The notes: generated by a model from the letters alone, not told the origin. Positions 1-8,452 are shown, counted from the first letter of the stretch. The stretch: 64,000 nt of DNA from UBA9732 sp963621975 (GCA_963621975.1 CAVFGI010000001.1:1-64000); one strand, 5' to 3'. Numbers and translations are program-made.

Positions 1-122
1 ATCGCTGTTTGCAGTTGGCGTTCCATAGGCATAAGAGCCAAAAAGATAGATTTTTCAGTCTGGACGGACTGCTTAATCACATTACTAATTTGTTTTAGTT
101 TTTCTAATTCCTGAACGCTCAT
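1..122 (-). pseudogene. Nucleotidyltransferase (MNT-type) N-terminus, frameshifted, cut by window edge
   Basis: The ATG at 122-120 opens a reading frame beginning MSVQELEKLKQISNVIKQ. Near base 52 the frame breaks: the continuation in another frame reads KIYLFGSYAYGTPTANSD, the classic GSxxxG...SD nucleotide-binding motif of small nucleotidyltransferases. Five A residues (minus strand) stand where six would keep both halves in one frame, so a one-base deletion in a short homopolymer explains the break. Such proteins are often paired with HEPN proteins in toxin-antitoxin modules or modify aminoglycosides. The rest lies outside the window, so partner and function cannot be judged. A sequencing error or phase-variable tract is an alternative to a true pseudogene. 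Confidence 0.7.
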
Positions 123-251
123 GTGCTGATTATACCAATAATTATTTGTAACGCAAACTGAAAATGTGGTGATTGAATTACCATGTTAGAATTATCATAA
201 ATTGGGGGTTATGAATTAGGTAAAAAAAGAATTGCTATCCTACATTTTTAA

Positions 252-356
252 CGGTCCTTTTTCTACATTTTTATTGTGCCATGTACAGCACAAGAGCTGT
301 TGGAGCGTGTTGCCTCCATTCAAGGTGTATCTCAAGAAATAAAAAAGAGGGGCTAA
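252..356 (+). pseudogene. Unassigned C-terminal coding remnant
   Basis: A plus-strand frame open from about 252 to a stop at 354-356 ends AQELLERVASIQGVSQEIKKRG, which reads like a genuine helical protein tail but has no start codon or ribosome binding site. I do not recognise the family. It lies between the broken nucleotidyltransferase and the XRE regulator, so it is probably a leftover of the same decaying insertion. The rest of 123-419 is AT-rich and shows nothing else. Confidence 0.3.
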
Positions 357-419
357 AAACAAACCCTCTCTATTTGTTGAAAGCTGAGATTAACTTGCCG
401 TTTTTATACAGCCTTAGCG

Positions 420-731
420 TTATTTTTTTTTAGGCATATCAAGTATCTTGCGAATGATTGTCAGCTCTTCATTGCTTGCCTTTTCAAGGTATGGTACAAA
501 CTCCATACAAGGGCTTTTGGTGTAGTTTTTGTTGAACTCATCAAAGAACTCAATTGGGCTAACATTCAAAGCCTTGGCAAGCTTAACAACCATTGATTGA
601 GGAGGGTCTACAATCCCTCTTTCAATTTTGCTGATTGCGCTTTTCGTTCCAAAGCCAACAAGATGAGCAAGCTCCTCCTGCGAAAAACCTCTTTTTTCTC
701 TAATTTCTTTTACCTTTTCGCCAAACGTCAT
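420..731 (-). CDS. XRE/Cro-CI family transcriptional regulator
   Basis: This 103-residue protein is a helix-turn-helix DNA-binding regulator. Residues 1-60 form the XRE fold (KVKEIREKRGFSQEELAHLVGF, then AISKIERG, then a hydrophobic segment ending NVSPIEFFDEF). The remaining 40 residues are a short tail, probably for dimerisation. The start is supported by AAGGAG seven bases upstream of the ATG. It faces a terminase remnant on the opposite strand and sits near a tRNA, so it is likely the surviving repressor-like gene of a degraded prophage or other element; that origin is inference. Its target is unknown. Confidence 0.85.
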   Translation of the reverse strand: MTFGEKVKEIREKRGFSQEELAHLVGFGTKSAISKIERGIVDPPQSMVVKLAKALNVSPIEFFDEFNKNYTKSPCMEFVPYLEKASNEELTIIRKILDMPKKK

Positions 732-763
732 ATCAAACTCCTTGCTGTAATTATATCAGAAAA

Positions 764-1000
764 ACAGGGCTTGAGCAGTGGGAAAAAATCAGAGATAGAA
801 ACGAGGTGTTAGACTGCTTTGTTTATAATTTCGCAATGGTCTATTTATTGCAGGTAGATTCGTTAACGGATGAGGAATGGGACGAGCTTGCAACAAGCCA
901 TGCAATTGCCGAGCAGATTCCTGAAGAGGCTCGCCAGGAGGCAAGAACCCTTAGAAGAAGAAGGGGAACAGTGTCGCAAGGACTAAACTATTCTATCTAA
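764..1000 (+). pseudogene. Phage terminase large subunit (GpA-like) C-terminal remnant
   Basis: The frame reads TGLEQWEKIRDRNEVLDCF, then VYNFAMVYLLQ, and finishes with an Arg-rich segment RRRRGTVSQG. The W...RNE.LDC.VYA signature followed by an Arg-rich tail is what I know from the C-terminus of GpA-type terminase large subunits, the DNA packaging nuclease/ATPase of tailed phages. Only about 78 residues remain from a family of roughly 600; the ATPase and most of the nuclease are absent. A GTG at 806 could start a short ORF, but the homology-like sequence begins upstream of it. Family assignment is from memory of the motif. Confidence 0.5.
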
Positions 1001-1100
1001 AAGAGATACTTACAGTTAAGTGTACGCAAAAATGCACACAAAACAGGCTTTTTTTGCTTGAAAATTGGCTCGTTTTTTTTGTTGCAAAATTTTTTTCTCA

Positions 1101-1201
1101 TTTTCTAAAAATTTTGGAAAGTTGTGTTCCCGCCTGTGGATGACAACTTTTCAAAAGCTTAAATTTCCCAAAAAATTCCAAAATTTGTTTTTTCTAGAAA
1201 A
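1101..1201. repeat. Nested inverted repeats in an AT-rich intergenic region
   Basis: Three nested pairs share one centre: TTTTCTA (1101-1107) with TAGAAAA (1195-1201), AAATTTTGGAA (1109-1119) with TTCCAAAATTT (1176-1186), and AAAGTTGT (1118-1125) with ACAACTTT (1143-1150). The whole 100 bases could fold as one long branched hairpin. It lies between the terminase remnant and the tRNA. No coding potential is apparent. Function is unknown; it may be a mobile-element end or structured RNA. Confidence 0.5.
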
Positions 1202-1218
1202 CTACCCCCAAAAACTGC

Positions 1219-1250
1219 TGTACGCAAAGTGTACGCAAAGTGTACGCAAT
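1219..1250. repeat. 11-bp tandem repeat, three copies
   Basis: TGTACGCAAAG is repeated at 1219, 1230 and (as TGTACGCAAT) 1241. A further single AGTGTACGCAAAA copy occurs near 1018. The array lies about 90 bases from the 3' end of the tRNA-Leu, on the accessory side. No gene starts here. It may be a relic of element integration or simple replication slippage. Confidence 0.6.
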
Positions 1251-1339
1251 TTTTGGTTATTTTTTCTGTCCGTAAAATTCAAAATCTGCATTCTAGCTAT
1301 CTAAAATGCAGATTTTATGTAAAATTTTACCCAAAATCC

Positions 1340-1423
1340 TACCAAAGACGGGACTTGAACCCGTACGGCCGCAATGGCCAGGGGATTTTAAGTCCCCGGT
1401 GTCTACCATTCCACCACTTTGGC
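1340..1423 (-). tRNA. tRNA-Leu (anticodon TAA)
   Basis: Read on the minus strand, the seven-base acceptor GCCAAAG pairs with CTTTGGT (one G-T wobble) and is followed by discriminator A at 1340. The anticodon arm is GGGGA-CTTAAAA-TCCCC, which gives anticodon TAA. A long variable arm (TGGCC..GGCC) makes this a class II tRNA, as expected for leucine, and the T arm carries GTTCAAGTC. CCA is not encoded. Length is 84 bases. The 3' end faces the phage-like remnant at lower coordinates, the usual polarity for tRNA-targeted integration. Confidence 0.95.
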
Positions 1424-1494
1424 AACAGGGGAATTGTATGTTCAAATTGTGTTTTTAGTCAATTAGATTGAGCTCTAAAGCACTTGAATGTGCC

Positions 1495-1965
1495 TTATTG
1501 CTCGTCAACAACATTGTCCTTGTCAATTAGTTTTGCGTTGGTTCTGCCGGGAAGGATTTTCTTCCAGAAAGGTTGGATGCCGGAGTAGATTTGCTCAAAT
1601 TCATCTTCGCTTTCTTTTAGAGCGGATTGCCATGCTGCACCAAAGCCTGGGCTGTTGATGATTAATCTGTCAACTGCTTTTTGGTAGATTTGAAGACGCT
1701 GAACTTCTGCTCGGCCAGGCTTTTGAGCCAGGGCTGCATTGGTGACTCTAAGATTTTCATTTAATTTTTTGAGCTCTTCGTTCTCTGCCTTGATTTTAGT
1801 TAAACCTGCCGATTCAATGTCCATTCTATCGGCAAGTAGGTTTTTTAGGCGCGCAATTTCCTCTTTTGAGGATCTTTCAATGTCCTTTTTTGATATGCTT
1901 TGCCAAATGTATACAATTATTGCCACTAAAAGCCCAATTCCAAGTCCAATCAGTAGTTTATCCAT
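1495..1965 (-). CDS. Membrane-anchored coiled-coil protein, unknown function
   Basis: The 156-residue protein begins MDKLLIGLGIGLLVAIIVYIW, a single N-terminal transmembrane anchor, then a charged heptad-rich stretch (residues about 28-85, ERSSKEEIARLKNLL and NEELKKLNENLRVTN) that should form a coiled coil, and a C-terminal part with FGAAWQSALKESEDEF. A TTG two codons upstream is in frame, but GAGGAG lies seven bases before this ATG, so 1965 is preferred. I do not recognise the family. By layout it is an inner-membrane protein with a cytoplasmic coiled coil. It lies just downstream of the PLP enzyme genes on the same strand. Confidence 0.7.
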   Translation of the reverse strand: MDKLLIGLGIGLLVAIIVYIWQSISKKDIERSSKEEIARLKNLLADRMDIESAGLTKIKAENEELKKLNENLRVTNAALAQKPGRAEVQRLQIYQKAVDRLIINSPGFGAAWQSALKESEDEFEQIYSGIQPFWKKILPGRTNAKLIDKDNVVDEQ

Positions 1966-2039
1966 AAGCAATCTCCTCTGTGGATATTTGTGACCTGTTC
2001 TAGTTTTCCACTAATTGCAGACCACATTAAATATACTAA

Positions 2040-3263
2040 CTAACACTTGAAGCGGTCAATAACAGCTTGTTCGCTATTGGCAATAGGCTCTGGCATTGTT
2101 ACGCGACCATCAAATACAGCCATATCTTTAAATCCAATGCCTGTGAGAAGCACACAGATATCGGTCTTAGAGCCAAAGCGTTCCTTAATTATGGCACTGT
2201 CTTTTTCAAGTGCTGCCCATGCGGTGGCGCTAGCTGGCTCTACGAAGATACCACTGTCGTGGACAAGCTTCATTTGGGCATCCAAGATTTCTTGTTCAGT
2301 GACCTGTGTGCACCAGCCATTGTAAGCTTTGAGATATTGCACTGCCATACGACCACTGGCTGGGATGTCCACGGAGATGGAATCTGCACGTGTGGAGGCT
2401 TCAATTGACTTGAATTGACCGGTTACAAAGGCTTGGCTGATAGCATTAGATTTCTCGCTTTGTGCACAAACAATATGTGGAATGTGATCTGTAAGGCCCG
2501 CCTGCATGAGGTCGTAGAAGCCTTTGTAAACTCCACTTATAATGCAGCCATCGCCAACTGGGACGTAAACAATATCTGGAATCCTACGACCAAGCTGCTC
2601 AAACAGTTCAATTGAGATACTTTTCTTGCCTTCAATGGTCATTGGGTTGTAGGCTGTATTCCTATTAATTCCTCCAAAGTGCTTTGTGTAGGCAATAGAA
2701 AGGAGGAAGGCATCATCATAGGTGCCATCAACTGGAACTACGGTTGCTCCATAAAGCACACTTTGCATGAGTTTATTGATTGGGGCTGTTTTGGGAACAA
2801 ATAGGATTATATCTAGTCCGTAGGCTGCACCTGCACAACTCATGGCCGCACCTGCATTTCCTGTCGAAGCTAGTGCAATCTTTTTGGTGTTGTGAGCTAT
2901 TGCCTGGGCTGCAATTAGCTGGCTGGCTCTATCCTTAAAGGATCCCGATGGTAAATACGCATCCATCTTGCAGTATGCATTTTCAAGGCCTAGTTGCTTA
3001 TTGATGCGCATTGGTTTAACAATAGGGGTTGTTCCAATTGGATAAACTTCCTTGTTGGGAACGTTGTAGGGGAAGAAGTCGTAGATTGAAACGTGGTCTT
3101 TATCCTTGAGTTTCTTCAATTCATCTTGGTCATAGATAACTTTGAGGTAACCCCGAGGGAATTCTCCCTCTTTTGACTTGGCTGCGCACTCTGGACATTG
3201 ATAAATTACTTTATCTGTGACGAATTCTTTGCCACAGTCAATGCAAACATATTTGAATTTCAT
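2040..3263 (-). CDS. Threonine synthase-like PLP-dependent enzyme
   Basis: A 407-residue fold-type II PLP enzyme. The N-terminus carries a zinc-ribbon-like CIDCG...CPEC, the PLP lysine lies in LPSGSFKDRASQ, the phosphate/amide site in ALASTGNAGAAMSCAG, and the C-terminal SGIFVEPASATAWAAL and LLTGIGFKD are typical of threonine synthase. Known reaction of the family: O-phosphohomoserine to threonine. It follows the other PLP enzyme on the minus strand, divergent from the purine locus, so it may instead act on a purine-derived amino acid such as 2,3-diaminopropionate; that is inference. ATTAGGAG lies before the ATG. It could be the housekeeping ThrC. Confidence 0.75.
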   Translation of the reverse strand: MKFKYVCIDCGKEFVTDKVIYQCPECAAKSKEGEFPRGYLKVIYDQDELKKLKDKDHVSIYDFFPYNVPNKEVYPIGTTPIVKPMRINKQLGLENAYCKMDAYLPSGSFKDRASQLIAAQAIAHNTKKIALASTGNAGAAMSCAGAAYGLDIILFVPKTAPINKLMQSVLYGATVVPVDGTYDDAFLLSIAYTKHFGGINRNTAYNPMTIEGKKSISIELFEQLGRRIPDIVYVPVGDGCIISGVYKGFYDLMQAGLTDHIPHIVCAQSEKSNAISQAFVTGQFKSIEASTRADSISVDIPASGRMAVQYLKAYNGWCTQVTEQEILDAQMKLVHDSGIFVEPASATAWAALEKDSAIIKERFGSKTDICVLLTGIGFKDMAVFDGRVTMPEPIANSEQAVIDRFKC

Positions 3264-3295
3264 GTTTAACTCCTAATTTAAGTTTTGTTGGACTT

Positions 3296-3322
3296 CACTA
3301 GGTGCACTAGGTTCACTAGGTG
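3296..3322. repeat. 9-bp tandem repeat in the 5' leader of the threonine synthase-like gene
   Basis: CACTAGGTG, CACTAGGTT, CACTAGGTG occur head to tail on the plus strand, 33-59 bases upstream of the minus-strand start at 3263. Unlike the other arrays in the window it does not contain the Shine-Dalgarno (about 3272). Confidence 0.65.
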
Positions 3323-3412
3323 TTTTTCTGCTAAAAAAAGAGCTGTAACGCCATGTCAGCCAAAACTAACCGTGTTACAGCCCCGTTCTTTAATTATAAG
3401 ACTCAGTAAAAC

Positions 3413-4882
3413 TCAGTCAGCAAGAACTTCTTTATTGAAGTCCTCAATAAGCTTATCAATTTCAGCAGCCATTGGAGGAATTGATGTCCAGTAGTCTCTG
3501 TCGTACCACTGAGCGTTGATCTCTTCATAAGTCTTGCCCTGTTGCTCAACCCAAGTGTAGTACTTAAGGTTGTGGATGCGAAGTCTGTCATAGTAACCAA
3601 GCTCAAGAGCATCCTGATAACTCTGATGGAGAAGGGCACCACTGTGAACTCTTGCAGCTTCCATCTCTGTGAACTTGCCCTGCTGCTGGTCAAGCTCTGC
3701 AAGTCTTGTCTTGTACATGACGGAGGAGTCTGTGCAGATTGTGAAAATGACATCGTCTTCGTCCATTTCATAGTACTTAGCCATCTTGATTGCACTGAGA
3801 GTATTTCCAATACCGGAGATACCAAAGTACTGAAGCTCATTGATCTGCTTATCTGTAAGACCAACAGTCTCTTTGAGGTATTTAATACCAGCTGGCTCGT
3901 TGAAGAGTCTGTAAATATCCATACAATCCTGGTCATCAATAGCACAAATCATGTCAGTGTTCTTTACATTGTGGATCCATGGTACATGCTTATCTCCAAT
4001 ACCTTCAATTCTGTGTCCACCAAAACCGTTTCTGAGGAGGGTTGGGCACTGCTTTGCTTCACCAGCTGCAATTACCATGTGTGGGTAGACTTTCTTGAGG
4101 TGGTCACCAGCTGCAAGTGTTCCGCCACTACCTGTTGATGATGCATAACCACGAACGTTTTCTGGTTTTACACCAAGTTTCTCTAAAACTTCAAGGATTG
4201 CTGCACCGGTTACGGTGTAATGCCAGAGGTAGTTCTCAAACTGCTCAAACTGGTTGAAGATAACAATGTGTTTGCCTCTTTCAGCATCCAACTCATGGCA
4301 CTTGTCAAAGATTTCTTTAACGTTTGACTCACAACCAGGTGTTGCAATAACTTCACCAGCAACTGTTTTGAGCCAGTTGAATCTTTCCTGTGACATCTCA
4401 GCAGGAAGAATAGCAATGGACTTGCAACCAAGAAGTGCGCTGTTGTAAGCACCACCACGGCAGTAGTTACCGGTTGATGGCCATACAGCCTGCTGATTCT
4501 GAGCATCAAAGTTTCCTGTTGCCAAAGCTGGTGCCAAGCATGAATATGTTGCTCCAACTTTGTGTGCGCCGGTTGGGAAGTATTTTCCAACAAGTGCATA
4601 AATATGAGCTTTTACGCCTGTGAGCTGTTTTGGAACCTCAATGTAGTTAACTCCACCAAATCCACCACCTTTCTCAACTGGTTCGTTCTTCCATGTGATT
4701 CTAAAAAGGTTTACTGGGTTGACATCCCAAAGACCAGTCTTTGCGAGTTTTGCCTTAATCTCAGCAGGAACAGTTGATGGGTCTACCATCTGCTTGAAGG
4801 TTGGAAGAATAATTCCTTTTTCCTTACAAAGCTGGATGTTCCTTGCTCTAACTTCCTTGTTCATGTTCAAATTAATGAGCAT
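3413..4882 (-). CDS. PLP-dependent beta-family enzyme (cysteine synthase/tryptophan synthase beta superfamily), substrate unknown
   Basis: This 489-residue protein is a fold-type II PLP enzyme longer than cysteine synthase or YgeX (about 400). The PLP lysine is in TGAHKVGATYS (near residue 108), the substrate loop in WPSTGNYCRGGAYN, and the phosphate-binding Gly-rich loop in YASSTGSGGTLAAGD. The ATG at 4882 has GGAGG eight bases upstream. It is divergent from ygfK across a shared 313-base region. The locus lacks ygeX, whose product splits 2,3-diaminopropionate to pyruvate and ammonia, so this enzyme is a candidate replacement; that is context inference only. I cannot name its exact family. 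Confidence 0.7.
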   Translation of the reverse strand: MLINLNMNKEVRARNIQLCKEKGIILPTFKQMVDPSTVPAEIKAKLAKTGLWDVNPVNLFRITWKNEPVEKGGGFGGVNYIEVPKQLTGVKAHIYALVGKYFPTGAHKVGATYSCLAPALATGNFDAQNQQAVWPSTGNYCRGGAYNSALLGCKSIAILPAEMSQERFNWLKTVAGEVIATPGCESNVKEIFDKCHELDAERGKHIVIFNQFEQFENYLWHYTVTGAAILEVLEKLGVKPENVRGYASSTGSGGTLAAGDHLKKVYPHMVIAAGEAKQCPTLLRNGFGGHRIEGIGDKHVPWIHNVKNTDMICAIDDQDCMDIYRLFNEPAGIKYLKETVGLTDKQINELQYFGISGIGNTLSAIKMAKYYEMDEDDVIFTICTDSSVMYKTRLAELDQQQGKFTEMEAARVHSGALLHQSYQDALELGYYDRLRIHNLKYYTWVEQQGKTYEEINAQWYDRDYWTSIPPMAAEIDKLIEDFNKEVLAD

Positions 4883-5110
4883 TTTTGTCCTCCATAAGCT
4901 TTATAGCTGAATGTACAATATTTATCGTTGGTAATTATTGCATAGGTTTTTTCAGATGTAAATAGGAAAAGCACATATTTTATATAAATCTAATTTTATA
5001 TTCACAGATTTGCGTTTTAACTAAATTTTACTCATTGAAATTGCGATATTGGTAGAAGAGCGCTATAAACCATCAAAATAATAATATGGAGTTAGGCTTT
5101 GGCCTATCTG

Positions 5111-5130
5111 TTGCATTTTGTTGCATTTTT
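5111..5130 (+). promoter_or_regulatory. Direct-repeat operator candidate upstream of ygfK
   Basis: TTGCATTTTG is followed directly by TTGCATTTTT, a perfect one-helical-turn (10-bp) direct repeat of TTGCA, each preceded by TG. It ends three bases before a good -35 box, the place for an activator or a blocking repressor. A near-identical pair lies upstream of ygeY at 19571-19590. A small inverted repeat (AGGCTTTGGCCT, near 5096) lies just before it. Confidence 0.55.
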
Positions 5131-5132
5131 GG

Positions 5133-5160
5133 TTGACTTTGGAACGATATGGTTTAGAAT
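5133..5160 (+). promoter_or_regulatory. Sigma-70 type promoter for ygfK
   Basis: TTGACT (5133-5138), a 16-base spacer and TAGAAT (5155-5160) match the vegetative consensus at five of six positions each. The start would fall about 30 bases before the ygfK ATG. The rest of 4883-5195 is AT-rich, serves both divergent genes, and shows no riboswitch-like fold that I recognise. Confidence 0.6.
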
Positions 5161-5195
5161 ATAGGTTAGAATATTATGAAAAAAGGAGAGCCAGT

Positions 5196-8100
5196 ATGGG
5201 AGATCGTATGAGACCAGTTCCATTTGAAGAACTGATGGACAGAATTTTTTCTGAGTATAGAAATCACGGTACCATTTTTGGAATAAGTAAGGAGAATTTC
5301 CATAAGCCATCTTCAAGACATTCTATTGAGGTTTTTGGACAAAAATGTGCTACTCCACTGGGACCTGCCGCAGGCCCACATACACAGCTTGCACAGAATA
5401 TTGTTAGTGCCTATCTAGTTGGTGGAAGATTTATGGAGCTTAAGACGGTTCAGATCATGGATCATCTTGAGATTGCTAAACCTTGTATTGATGCTAGAGA
5501 TGAAGGACATAACGTTGAGTGGTCAACTGAATACACTCTAGAGAAAGCATTTGACGAGTACCTAAAGGCTTGGTTTGCTGTACATGCAATTCAGGCAGCC
5601 CTTTCTGGAAAGTTTGAAGAGCCGGACTTTATTTTTAATATGAGTGTTGGCTACAACCTTGAGGGTATTAAACAGCCAAAGATGCAAACATACATAGATA
5701 ATATGATGGATGCATCAAAGAGCCCTCTTTTTGAACAGTACAAGGCTTCCCTTAAACTAATGATTGAGGATGATGAACTTCTTTGTGGTTCTGACCTTGA
5801 GAAGAGTGACAAGGCTTTGAAGTCAGTAGTAGAGAAGATTAGTCCTGTTATTTGTAAGGGTGTTACAATTTCAACCATGCATGGTTGTCCTCCAAAAGAA
5901 ATTGAGGCTATATGTTCTTACATGCTTACAGAGAAGCACCTTAATACTTTTGTTAAGCTTAATCCTACACTTTTGGGTTATGACGAAGTAAGAGCTATTT
6001 TAGATGATATCGGATTTGGACATGTTGTGTTGAAGAGGGAGAGCTTTGAGCATGACCTCCAGTATCCAGATGCAATTGCTATGCTACACAGGTTAGTGGA
6101 GCTTGCAAAGAAAGAGGGACTTGGTTTTGGCGTTAAGCTGACAAATACGCTTGGCAATGTCAATGACGCAAAGGTTCTTCCTGGTGACGAGAGATATATG
6201 TCTGGTAGGGCATTGTTGCCAATTTCAACTAAGGTTGCCTCTAAGCTCAGTGCTGAGTTTGATGGTAAGCTTCCTGTCTCGTATTCGGGCGGATGTACTG
6301 TTTATTCGGTACAAGATATCTTTGATACTGGTATTAGACCAATAACCATGGCAACAGACATGCTTAAGCCAGGTGGATATGCAAGAATGGCCCAAATGGC
6401 CGATATCCTTGAAAAAAATAGCAAGACATGGGGAAAAAAGGACATTGATCCTAAGGCTGTTGAAGAGCTTTGTCAGAAGGCAAGAACTAGCTATTATACT
6501 CAAAAAGAGTTCCGTGGAGATGCAAAGGCTAAGGTTGCGGGAGAACTTCCATTGTTTGATTGTTATGTTTCTCCATGTATGATGGCTTGTCCAATTCATC
6601 AAAATATCCCAGATTACATTGAGTTAGTTGGCGAGGGCCGTTATGCTGAGGCTCTTGATGTTATCTACGAAGAGAACGCTCTCCCTAATATTACGTGCAA
6701 TATTTGTGACCATCAGTGTCAGTTCCACTGTGCAAGAATGGAGTACGAAGGTGCTGTTCAGATTAGAGAAATGAAGAAGATTGCTGTTGAAAACGGCACA
6801 GACGAGTATCTTGATAAGTACTTTGAAGCGCCACAGAATCCTTCAGATATTAAGGCTGCTGTTGTTGGAGCAGGTCCTGCAGGACTTTCTGCCGCATACT
6901 TCCTTGCTAAAGCTGGCTTTAATACAACAATCTTTGAGAAGGCTGCAAATGCCGGTGGAGTTGTTGCCAACATCATTCCTAACTTTAGAATTGATCCTAA
7001 GGCTGTTCAGGCAGATATTGACCATGTTGCACGCCACGGAGTTAAGTTTAACTATGGCGTAAAGCCTGAAGAAGTAACAGTTAAGGCTCTTAAGGATGCA
7101 GGTTACGAGTACATCTACTACGCCGTAGGTAGCGAAAAAGACAACGAGATTAAGGTCTCTGGAGACGGTAAGGTTCTTGGTGCTCTTGAGTTCTTGGAGG
7201 CATTTAAAGCTGACAAAGCTTGTGCAATGCTTGGTAAAAACGTTGTGGTCACAGGTGGTGGAAATACAGCAATGGACAGCGCCAGAGCTGCAAAGCGCAC
7301 AGAGGGCGTTGAAAACGTCACAGTTGTCTACAGACGCACCCAGAAAGAGATGCCAGCTGACCCCGATGAATTCAAGATGGCTAAGGCCGATGGCATTGAT
7401 TTTGTATTCCTTGCTAATCCAAAGAGCATTTCAGATGGCAAATTGGTTTGCACAAAGATGGAACTTGGTGAGCCAGATGCAAGTGGCAGACGCAGACCAA
7501 TTGAAACAAATGAAGTTGTTGAACTCCCATGCGATGTTCTCATAACTGCAATTGGTGAGCATGCAGATTCTCAAGCTCTTACATGGTACGGTCTACCAGT
7601 TAATGAAAAGCTTTGGCCAGTAGTAAATCCAGAGACAAACGAAAGCCCAGTTGCTGACGTATTTGCTATTGGAGATGTCCAAAGTGGTCCATCAACAGTT
7701 GTCAGATGCATTGCTTCTGCAAGAAAGGCAGTTGAAGCTACAATTGATAAGATTCTTGATTCTGTAAAGGACGCTGAAATCATTGATCAGAAGTGTGAAG
7801 GCTGTAATGGCTGCAATGATTCCAATTCTTGTGAAGGATGCAATCAAGAAGGATGTAAAGATAACAGTTCCTGCGATTGCAGAAAGGACCTCCCAGAAGA
7901 AGATGAAGCTGAAGATGAGGAGTACTTGGAAGCTGAAGAAAAGTTCTACAAGGATGTTCAGGAAAGAAAGACTCACATTTGTCTTGATTGCAATAGCCCA
8001 TGTGGAATAGAGAAGTTCGCAGAAAGAGAAGCAAGCAGATGTATGGATTGTACGTACTATTGCAACAAGTGTGTTGATGTATGTCCAAACCGTGCAAATG

Positions 8101-8450
8101 TTGCTATTGATATGAGATTCTCAGATGTAAGTGAAGACCCATTCCAGATTCTCCACTTGGATGCCTTCTGTAATGAGTGTGGAAACTGTGCAACATTCTG
8201 TAATCACGAAGGTAGACCTTATAAAGACAAGTTTACGCTCTTTAGCAGAAAGGATGACTTTGAAGATAGCACAAACAGTGGTTTCTATGTAGAAAATGAG
8301 ACTGTTTTAGTTAGACTTCATGGTGAGATTGTTGAATGTCATATTGATGGAGAAGGAAACCTTATTGGTGAGGTTCCAGCTCTTGTGAAGGATCTCATTG
8401 AGCAGGTATTCCTTTGCTATGATTACCTTCTTACTCGTGTGGAGGAGTGA
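5196..8450 (+). CDS. ygfK: YgfK-type Fe-S flavoprotein oxidoreductase of anaerobic purine catabolism
   Basis: A 1084-residue multidomain oxidoreductase. Residues 1-430 resemble a dihydroorotate dehydrogenase-like barrel. A GltD-type module follows: Cys-rich CNICDHQCQFHCAR, FAD site VGAGPAGLSAAY near 555, NADPH site VTGGGNTAMDSA near 683. The C-terminus has ferredoxin-like cysteines (CMDCTYYCNKCVDVCPNRA; CNECGNCATFC). The family is annotated as putative selenate reductase but is known from anaerobic urate/xanthine clusters as a presumed electron-transfer or reductive enzyme. Between NADPH and ferredoxin parts (867-895) is an unusual insert with eight cysteines in 29 residues, then an acidic run. 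AAGGAGAG supports the ATG at 5196 over an upstream TTG. ssnA follows at once. Confidence 0.9.
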   Translation: MGDRMRPVPFEELMDRIFSEYRNHGTIFGISKENFHKPSSRHSIEVFGQKCATPLGPAAGPHTQLAQNIVSAYLVGGRFMELKTVQIMDHLEIAKPCIDARDEGHNVEWSTEYTLEKAFDEYLKAWFAVHAIQAALSGKFEEPDFIFNMSVGYNLEGIKQPKMQTYIDNMMDASKSPLFEQYKASLKLMIEDDELLCGSDLEKSDKALKSVVEKISPVICKGVTISTMHGCPPKEIEAICSYMLTEKHLNTFVKLNPTLLGYDEVRAILDDIGFGHVVLKRESFEHDLQYPDAIAMLHRLVELAKKEGLGFGVKLTNTLGNVNDAKVLPGDERYMSGRALLPISTKVASKLSAEFDGKLPVSYSGGCTVYSVQDIFDTGIRPITMATDMLKPGGYARMAQMADILEKNSKTWGKKDIDPKAVEELCQKARTSYYTQKEFRGDAKAKVAGELPLFDCYVSPCMMACPIHQNIPDYIELVGEGRYAEALDVIYEENALPNITCNICDHQCQFHCARMEYEGAVQIREMKKIAVENGTDEYLDKYFEAPQNPSDIKAAVVGAGPAGLSAAYFLAKAGFNTTIFEKAANAGGVVANIIPNFRIDPKAVQADIDHVARHGVKFNYGVKPEEVTVKALKDAGYEYIYYAVGSEKDNEIKVSGDGKVLGALEFLEAFKADKACAMLGKNVVVTGGGNTAMDSARAAKRTEGVENVTVVYRRTQKEMPADPDEFKMAKADGIDFVFLANPKSISDGKLVCTKMELGEPDASGRRRPIETNEVVELPCDVLITAIGEHADSQALTWYGLPVNEKLWPVVNPETNESPVADVFAIGDVQSGPSTVVRCIASARKAVEATIDKILDSVKDAEIIDQKCEGCNGCNDSNSCEGCNQEGCKDNSSCDCRKDLPEEDEAEDEEYLEAEEKFYKDVQERKTHICLDCNSPCGIEKFAEREASRCMDCTYYCNKCVDVCPNRANVAIDMRFSDVSEDPFQILHLDAFCNECGNCATFCNHEGRPYKDKFTLFSRKDDFEDSTNSGFYVENETVLVRLHGEIVECHIDGEGNLIGEVPALVKDLIEQVFLCYDYLLTRVEE

Positions 8451-8452
8451 TA

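Noticed and set aside
3403..3945. 180-codon minus-strand frame over the PLP enzyme gene
   Set aside because: It is an alternate-frame shadow of the 489-residue PLP enzyme; composition is Ser/Leu/Arg-biased without recognisable motifs.
4883..5195. Purine or xanthine riboswitch upstream of ygfK
   Set aside because: I looked for a three-way junction with conserved loop-loop pairing or a compact xanthine motif and saw only an AT-rich region with a promoter and direct repeats. A covariance-model scan would settle it.
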